Shown here one piece after another: positions 57,440 to 64,000 of a stretch of DNA of 64,000 nucleotides. Origin of the DNA: Ulota crispa (lineage: Eukaryota; Streptophyta; Bryopsida; Orthotrichales; Orthotrichaceae); contig OY987251.1 of assembly GCA_963920765.1 (NCBI GenBank), forward strand, positions 5,458,501-5,522,500. The letters are read 5' to 3'. A program made the position numbers and the translations under genes. The stretch's first letter is position 1, and each line of letters opens with the position of its first letter. Under the pieces are notes generated by a model. The model was not told where the DNA came from and made no database searches. It was given only the letters and a program-made list of their open reading frames with translations.

Positions 57440-58540
57440 CTAGAATTGGAGAGAAACCCGATGATGGTGAAGCATACTCCTAGCACATTCTACCACTCTT
57501 TTGTTGTCTCTTTCAGCAACAATGTTATGTTCAGGTGAACAGGGAGCTATCAGGTCATGTTGGATTCCTGCTATAGAGAGGTAGGTCTGGAAGGTAGTAC
57601 TAAAATATTTTGTCCCATTATCACTTCTCAAACGGATCATTTTCTTCCCAGTAGCATTTTCTGAATATCTCAACAATTGTTGAAAGCAATCAAACACCTT
57701 TGACTTATGTTTAAGAAAATAAAAAAATCTGAAACTACTACAATCATCTTTGAACATGACAAAAAATCAATGACCTCCAATAGACTGGAGTTGCATGGGA
57801 CTTGAAACATATGTGTGGAAAATTCACCAGGTTTTACTAAACGTTGATGTTCACCACTATTCTTTGGAAAAGAGGTACGGTGGCTTTTTCCAAAAGCGCA
57901 CCCTGAACATATTGGAAAATTGGCGTTAGGATTTAATTTGATCCTTTGGACTACATCAGCCTTTGCCAACTGTCAAACTGTATTGATGGATACATGCCCT
58001 AGGGGGTCAAGCCATCTACATAGATTGAGCAACTCTTTGTTCATAGAACAAATGTCTGAACGATTAGAAACCTTAACATGTGCATGACTAAATGCAATTT
58101 GTGTTGTAATGTTTAATTGTCAAAGATTGACTTGTTTCAATCCTATCATAAGTAGTTTACCATGGCCATTTTTTGAGATCATTTTACATTCATCTCTAAT
58201 ATGAACAACAACAACCTCCCTTGCAGTCAATTGAGAAATTGAAATAAGGTTTCTAAAAAGGTTAGGAACGTACAGAACATCTGTGAGCCGTAAAGATGAA
58301 ACAGCTCCATTGATGTGAGAGTGAATAGTAATATTGCCAATTCCTCGTACCCAGAGCCGGTTATTGTTAGCGATGGTGACAGACCAACAGAACTCCGGGA
58401 TATCTTGAAAAGTAGTAAACTAGTTTATTTTATTGGTCATGTGCTCACTAGCTCCAGAGTCGGCAATCCAAGTCATCTGTTCAGATGATGGAGTTGAAGT
58501 AGTTGCTATGTACGCATCGCTAGATGAGCATGATAGATCT
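57440..58540 (-). pseudogene. Copia protease, GAG-pre-integrase and integrase core
   Basis: The protease active-site block WIADSGASEHM lies at about 58437-58482. A zinc-binding pre-integrase region with CSGCAFGKSHR follows at about 57880-57920, and the integrase core has FKDDCS, RLRSDNGTKY and PEHNIVAERDN, giving the D, D and E residues. A TGA at 57973-57975 interrupts the frame, and the first Asp block is displaced by a frame change near 57740. Confidence 0.8.
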
Positions 58541-58639
58541 TCTTCACCGGAATTTGACGAGAGCAACTTGCTGGAACTAATGTGAGCATGATTGGACTTA
58601 CAATGACCTTTCCTTAGTAATGTTGAAATTTAGAACGAT

Positions 58640-59468
58640 TCTTAATAGGAGAAACATAGTCATTGTCACTTGCTATTTGCAACTTAGGGCATTCCCTTGC
58701 AAAATGGCCTTTTGAGTCACAATTGTTGCATTGGGAAATGGCTTATAATTTAGCAAGTTGTTCTGCCTTCTTGCGCTTCTATTCAGTAGTTAAATTGGAT
58801 CGAGAGGAGTATCAACTGGATGAACTCGGACTAAGAAATGCCTGTTCAGCTTGAATGTCAGTAATACCTGATCGCTCCTTAAGGGGGTTTTCTCTCTTTA
58901 TCAGCCAAGATAAAAAACTCTGAAGAGTTTGATCGGTTAGTGAAATGCTATCTCAAGCTAATAAAAGGGAATCATAACTAGGCAGTAGTCCACACTTAAT
59001 TTTACTTAAGATTTGTCTCTCTATAATGGTTTAACCTAAATCATTCAATTGCTTTGCTAGTTTTTGAACTTTACTAATGAATACTACAATAGAATCAGAC
59101 TCTCCTAACTTGCAATTGTAATACTTCTCTTGTAAGGAAATTATACATTCCTCTGAGTGAAGTTGATGATACGTTGCTAATTGCTTCCACATGTTGTGGG
59201 AGGTGGAGCAATGTATAACTTCATCTCTATAACGGTTAGAAATTGCAGATAGAATAGTGACAATTGCTTGCTTGTCACGTCTCTCCCATTGTGCTTTACT
59301 GTCTACAGTGATACAGGTACTCTTCAACTCTGTTCCGTTCACAATACTAAAGAGACCACAGGCTTGAAAAATAAATTGCATATGCATTTTCCAGACTGGA
59401 AAGTTTGAGCCATCATATCGCTCCACACAACTAGTGTCCTAAGAAATGGACCGCTCCTCATCCGCCAT
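58640..59468 (-). pseudogene. Copia gag
   Basis: An ATG at 59468 starts MADEERSIS and meets a TAG at 59441-59439. The frame then continues with the UBN2-type capsid blocks RYDGSNFPVWKMHMQ and WERRDKQAIVTI. A CCHC zinc knuckle, CNNCDSKGHFAREC, lies at 58689-58730 with exact C-x2-C-x4-H-x4-C spacing. The frame between capsid and knuckle is broken. Confidence 0.85.
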
Positions 59469-59579
59469 GTTTAGGTGACTTTTTAACAAGAAATTTACAT
59501 GACTTTCACTTGAAACAACACAAAAACAGCGCCAAAAGACAATGGTAGAAATCAAGAAAATTTGCTCTTTTAAACTAAA

Positions 59580-59590
59580 GGCCCATAACC
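59580..59590 (-). promoter_or_regulatory. Primer-binding site of half-tRNA(iMet) type
   Basis: Three bases after the 5' LTR the minus strand reads GGTTATGGGCC. This is complementary to the anticodon region of initiator tRNA-Met (GGCCCATAACC, anticodon CAT) rather than to its 3' end, whose usual site would read TGGTATCAGAGC. Drosophila copia is the known example of priming by a 5' half of this tRNA. Confidence 0.75.
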
Positions 59591-59593
59591 TAT

Positions 59594-59949
59594 TGGAGCT
59601 TATACCTGACTCATCTCATCTAATACACCACTCACACAATTACATATACACAGTACATTACTCTCTAACAAATAGCCAGGCCATGTGTGCTATGGTCTCA
59701 TCTCATTTATTGCAAGAGGACGGAAAAACAAGAGAGGAACCCTAAAGGTCTGCTATAGTATATGAAGCTCCTGTGAGGAGACTTCATTCTTGAATCTACG
59801 TCTACTGATCATCTACTTTATGTATCACTATAGTACATCTGTATCTATCTATGTCCATAGTACATGTTCAGATCTACAACTGTATAACATAGTAGGATCT
59901 ATAACTGTGGTACAAATTGGATAAAATGTACAATTATGCTTTAATTACA
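59594..59949 (-). repeat. 5' LTR of the copia element
   Basis: Matches the 3' LTR from TGGAGCTTATACCTGA to TTTAATTACA on the plus strand, with an extra block of about 17 bp near 59750 (GGTCTGCTATAGTATAT). Confidence 0.8.
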
Positions 59950-60009
59950 ATACTCCTCTTTAATTGGTTTGAGGGAAAAGCAATCTAACTTGATTCATGA
60001 CACTGACTT

Positions 60010-60555
60010 TCACTCCCATTCCATAGGCATTGCTGCTCCACTCTTGACATGGGCTGATCGTGCATATTTCGCTGCAAAGGCCATTAGGCGTCCAAGATGA
60101 CAACTTTTGTCCAGGTTACACATTTTACGTGTCAATGTCATGTCGCCTGTGCGTTGCAAGTCTTTCTTTTGTTCCTCACAGAGCATTCTTAAAAATTGCT
60201 CAAAGTCGATTTTAACGCTTGGGTGAAGGCGTAAGTATTGCATTAGGCTGCGGGCGCATTCGTTTGTGAGTTTCACATCCAATTTGGCAAAAGCATCTTT
60301 GAAGCTGATATTCATGAATCCCACTAAGTCTTTGACTCCCAATAATTCTACAACTTTATGGTAGGTTAAGCCTTGAAGAAACATAGTCAAATAAGGATTC
60401 ATTAGAGATCTATAGTAATATTGAAGCCTTCTAGAACTTGAGATTGATGTCCATTGCCTGAAATTTGTACGAGAGTAAACTAGAAAACACATTATAGGCT
60501 CTGCAGCCACATAGAGGAAAAATTTACCTACATGGTGTGCATCTTTGTAATACAA
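60010..60555 (-). CDS. C-terminal part of an unrecognised gene, inverted copy
   Basis: The open frame of 181 codons ends ...GAAMPMEWE. From ELLGVKDLVGFMNISFKDAF onward it is near-identical to the plus-strand gene at 63495-63862; before that point the two differ, so the earlier 60 or so residues may be intron sequence read through. An acceptor-like AG lies just before the shared part. The shared and following part is helical and charged (FEQFLRMLCEEQKKDLQ). I do not recognise the family. The copia 5' LTR ends about 60 bp past its stop. It may be a truncated duplicate or the last exon of a gene reading leftward. Confidence 0.45.
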   Translation of the reverse strand: MYYKDAHHVGKFFLYVAAEPIMCFLVYSRTNFRQWTSISSSRRLQYYYRSLMNPYLTMFLQGLTYHKVVELLGVKDLVGFMNISFKDAFAKLDVKLTNECARSLMQYLRLHPSVKIDFEQFLRMLCEEQKKDLQRTGDMTLTRKMCNLDKSCHLGRLMAFAAKYARSAHVKSGAAMPMEWE

Positions 60556-61526
60556 AAGATGTGAACGATGACGTTTTCAATATATTTGTGCAATAAAATG
60601 TTAAAAAATCATTACATATATTTTGCAACTACTTTTAATGTGAGGCCAAGAAAATAAGTTAAAATAAGTCACCAGAAATAGAGTTCTTATTTTTAGACAT
60701 TGACATTTCATATGTTGGTGAAGGTTCTATAGAGCAATATATTTAATAGGATAGTTTTGTTACAACACTTTTACAATAGAAATGAATGAAAGAAATTGAA
60801 GGGCTTCAAGTTGCAAGAGTTTCTAGAGGGAAATGCACATCACAAAAACCATGAAAAGAGAATAGTAATCTAGTCCTTGTATGAAGAACCTTATCCACAA
60901 GCACAATCTAAAACAATACAAAAAGGCATTGCATTGATAAAATATGTAGATGCACTCACTAGTCACTATCTAAGTACTTCACTCATTGAACTCAAAGGGT
61001 GAGCCTAAATACGGGATTAGGGATTTGTTTGTTGCAATAAGTACATGTCTTGGGGTCCTTTTTTATCCTTTTAGAGACTTCTTAAAGGCCTTGTTGGGGG
61101 TTCATAATTTGCTAATGCTTTGGTAGTATGACAAACATTTGGAGCTTGCTAGTATGCATTATGCAAAGCATTCATCATTAGAATTTATGTACCAAATGTT
61201 TCGAATCATTAGGTAATAGCAATAGAAAAGTGAACTCATGAAAATCCAAACCTCTCCAAAATCACAAATTTTTGAAAATAAAAAAATGTGGGAACAAAAG
61301 AGAAGTATGAAAATTTCAACTTCCTTAATATTACAATGTGCACCCTCTCTAATATCACTTCAATTTCAACAGATATCTCCTTATTTTCTATAACATTGAG
61401 ACTGGAGATATGATATTAAAAAGGTCAAGATATGGTATTATAGAGGGACTTGTGACTTAGTAGTACTGCATGATCAGGCTTAAGTCTGTTATGTAGGGTT
61501 CATTTGAGGTGACAAGGAACGTGATG
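60556..61526. other. AT-rich spacer, nothing recognised
   Basis: No supported frame, array or inverted repeat was seen between the gene fragment and the 27 bp minisatellite. Confidence 0.45.
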
Positions 61527-61607
61527 GGGAACGTGATGTTAGAGAACATCAAAGGGAATGTGATGTTAGAGAACATGATAGGGAACGTGATATTAAAGAA
61601 GACTGAG
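61527..61607 (+). repeat. Minisatellite, three 27 bp units
   Basis: Units begin GGGAACGTGATGTTAGAG, GGGAATGTGATGTTAGAG and GGGAACGTGATATTAAAG. The third unit is the most diverged. Confidence 0.85.
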
Positions 61608-61894
61608 TGTATATCAATGGTATTCTGTATTTTTGAAATAATTTTGTCCAAACCAAAAGAGCGCGGGGTTGTTTTCATAACCTCACTTGCTTGCCTGCGT
61701 CGCCATAGCCGGAGATTGGAAGATTAGCTAGTAAGGATCTGAGCAGAGATTATTAAGAATCCGCATTCAACGGAGCACTTTAGCTTTGTCTTCTCAAATT
61801 CTATGCTTAAGATCTGCTATGGCAAAATGATTCTTGTATTTTATGACTATGCCTTGCGGCAGGACAAATGAGGTGATGTGCCAAATACTTGTGT

Positions 61895-62660
61895 ACCATA
61901 TGCTTGATCTGAGCTATTCAAACAGTTTTTCTGGATGGAGAGAAAGAAATATGATTGTTATTGAGATGATTCACGGCCTAATTGATTGCACGAGTTTGCA
62001 GGGGTCTTGAATACTTTGAAACTAATTTACAATCTCAAGAGAGGAATGGAAAATTTTCTTCAATTCATTTATGTTGCATGTGTAGTTGTGTACTATATAT
62101 TAGATCTGAGCTATTTAGAGAGTTTTTTCACGATGGAGAGAAAGAATTGTGATTGTTATTGACATGATTCATGGCCTAATTGATTGCACAAGTTTGCAGG
62201 CATCTTTAATACTTTAAAACTAATTTACAATCTCAGGAGATGAATGGAAATTTTTCTTAAATTATGCTGCATGTGTACCATATGCTCTTGTAGATTTGAG
62301 CTGCTTGGAAAGTTTTTCAGGATGGAGGAAAGGACATATGATTGTTATTGAGATAATTCATGGTCTAATTGATTGCACAAGATTGCAGGATCCTTTAATA
62401 CTTTGAAACTAATTTACAATCTCAAGAGAGGAATGGAAGTAGGTGCACAAATTTTCTTAAATTATGCTGCATTTGTACCGTATGCTTGATCTGAGCTATC
62501 CGGAGAGTTTTTGGGACGGAGTAAAGATATATGATTGTTATTAAGATGATTCGCAGCCTAATTGATTGCACAAGTTTGCAGGCGTCTTTAATACTTTGAA
62601 ACAAATTTACATTCTCAAAGAGAAATTACAATAACCCAGGGACAGTAGGTGCAAAAGTTT
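61895..62660 (+). repeat. Four tandem copies of a unit of about 190 bp
   Basis: Copies start near 61895, 62091, 62277 and 62476. Each holds GATCTGAGCTATT-type and GATTGTTATTGAGATGATT-type blocks, GCCTAATTGATTGCAC, TTTGCAGG and ACTTTGAAACTAATTTACA in the same order. A fifth, more diverged copy may lie at 62908-63015. No coding potential. Confidence 0.8.
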
Positions 62661-63347
62661 TCTTAAGTATTGCTACATGCATTAATTTATGAAGTTTTGG
62701 TGTATGTGTTGTATTTGTCGTTCTCGATTTGAGCTGAGTAAGATTCAAATCACTAGTATGGTAGTATTTCTTGCTCTAAGATTTGCCTTATTTAGCCAAT
62801 AAGTTGAGACAAAGAATAGGCTGTAGCAACATAATCGCTATAGGGAGTGATACTAATTTGCCGCCGCTACAGAGACACTAGCGGCGGTGGTGTGAATAAA
62901 CCTTGGTATTCTTGAACTTGAGCTATTCAGATACTATTCATGCATTAGGAACGGTATTTGACTGTAATCTTATTTTATTATAGCCTAATCAATTGTAAGA
63001 GATTGCAAGCGCTCTTAAAACTCTGTGGAGATTCAAAACAAATGAGATTGAGGAGAGTAATAATGGCGAGCACAAAATCTTTCAGAAGGTACTCAGCATG
63101 ATTTATTTTACAAAGTTATGTAATCATCTAGTTTCCTATGCGAGAAAACATTGTTTGAAGTTCACATGATGTAGCACAAAGAGAATCTTTGAGCTTCAAG
63201 ATGCGCACAATTATGGTTGATAGCATGCGGCAATGTGTCGGTCAAACCTACTTCAAACTGAGTCTCTGTCAGCATCTGCCACGATTGCTTCTAATTTTAC
63301 TGGCCGCACTCAAATATAAGGCAGCAGGTGAGGAGAACTAAAAACCA
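62661..63347. other. Spacer and possible leader of the last gene
   Basis: Contains the possible diverged fifth repeat copy. A short ATG frame at 63063 (MASTKSFRR) runs into a GT and could be a first exon, but no partner was established. Confidence 0.35.
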
Positions 63348-63862
63348 ATGAGTACTTCTCGTAATGATGACGAGATGAACAATGCATCGCAATTGCAAGC
63401 TGTTTCTCCAAATGACGATGACATAGGGAAGTGTCCTCTCGAAGAACCACTGAAGGCGCAAGCCGCAATTGCCATAGGGTAGACTGTAGAGTCCATGGAC
63501 AGCGAAAAGCGTAGGGCCAACTTTGATCATCTACATAGTCATCTTGCAAGTCTTGCTTTTCTTCAAATGCTGAGGAGTATGGGAATGGCATCTAAGATTT
63601 CGAGGGATGAGTTTTGTGACATGTTGAAGTTGTCAGGGTATGCTGACGAGACCGGTGCCGTATCCTATGAACGGATTGTGGTATTTGCTGAGGATTTTAT
63701 GATTCTCAAATCACTTATTGCATTCAATAGTGCAAGCTTGCAAGGTGTAGAAGACCAAGGGCCAATTGGAGAGTTCTTTAGAGCTTTTGGAGTCGTAGAA
63801 TTATTGGGAGTCAAAGACTTAGTGGGATTCATGAATATCAGCTTCAAAGATGCTTTTGCCAN
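63348..63862 (+). CDS. Unrecognised gene, 3' end lost in the assembly gap
   Basis: The frame starts ATG 63348 (MSTSRNDDEMNNAS), meets a TAG at 63480-63482, and stays open in the same frame from 63483 to the gap. Translation could begin at ATG 63495 (MDSEKRRANFDHL), making the earlier frame a leader, or the TAG could mark a pseudogene. The segment FCDMLKLSGYADETGAVSYERIV has an EF-hand-like helix-loop-helix look (weak). It ends with ELLGVKDLVGFMNISFKDAF, shared in inverse orientation with 60010-60555, so its missing C-terminus probably resembles that copy. No family is recognised. Confidence 0.5.
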
Positions 63863-64000
63863 NNNNNNNNNNNNNNNNNNNNNNNNNNNNNNNNNNNNNN
63901 NNNNNNNNNNNNNNNNNNNNNNNNNNNNNNNNNNNNNNNNNNNNNNNNNNNNNNNNNNNNNNNNNNNNNNNNNNNNNNNNNNNNNNNNNNNNNNNNNNNN
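63863..64000. other. Assembly gap (Ns)
   Basis: All bases are N. It truncates the preceding reading frame. Confidence 1.

Larger units (their letters stand above)
54526..59949 (-). mobile_element. Ty1-copia retrotransposon, 5.4 kb, complete in layout but decayed
   Basis: Two LTRs (59594-59949 and 54526-54864 on the minus strand) bracket gag, protease, integrase, reverse transcriptase and RNase H in that order. Integrase before reverse transcriptase defines the Copia group. The LTRs match closely apart from a block of about 17 bp present only in the 5' copy and scattered substitutions. The primer site is of the half-tRNA type. Stop codons and at least two frame changes break the polyprotein, so it cannot encode an active product. 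No target duplication was found. It lies between the DUF7795-type gene and an unrelated gene fragment. Confidence 0.9.

Noticed and set aside
57440-59430. Host genes encoding integrase- or gag-like proteins
   Set aside because: The domains are in copia order between matching LTRs and carry stops and frame changes, so they are retrotransposon remnants.

Overview
The window is nuclear DNA of a land plant: spliced genes with GT-AG introns, plant-type SR140/RRC1 architecture, a plant-specific DUF7795-type gene, and AT-rich, transposon-laden spacers. Gene density is low (four reconstructable genes in 64 kb). A half-tRNA-primed copia element, a Tc1-type remnant and a piggyBac-like (TTAA) repeat family would be more at home in a non-seed plant (moss, liverwort, lycophyte or fern) than in a flowering plant, but the species cannot be named from the sequence. 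The last 138 bases are an assembly gap.

Layout. 1-7.1 kb: a six-exon gene of unknown function whose exon phases all agree. 7-27 kb: gene-free DNA packed with elements: two ~0.95 kb TTAA-flanked elements, a 3.4 kb CACTA element carrying a 1 kb satellite and a nested fold-back, a small LTR element with near-identical LTRs, a Tc1/mariner-derived fold-back that still carries transposase codons, and a 1.26 kb fold-back. 28-29.4 kb: the four-exon TMA7 gene with a Mutator-type MITE in intron 2. 30-35.4 kb: more TTAA-family copies, two of them near-perfect giant hairpins. 35.5-45 kb: tandem repeats, then a 17-exon SR140/RRC1 gene. 45.8-49 kb: two more TTAA-family copies and diverged direct repeats. 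50.4-53.6 kb: a seven-exon DUF7795-type gene. 54.5-59.95 kb: a complete but decayed Ty1-copia element on the minus strand. 60-63.9 kb: two inverted copies of an unrecognised gene, one cut by the gap, separated by tandem repeats.

The genes are not functionally linked: TMA7 belongs to translation, SR140/RRC1 to pre-mRNA splicing, and the other two are uncharacterised. The strongest signal beyond the genes is the recurring family of elements with TTAA target-site-like ends and CCCYTNAAGG termini, present in at least seven copies of 80-956 bp, including full-length hairpins. No transposase for it lies in the window.
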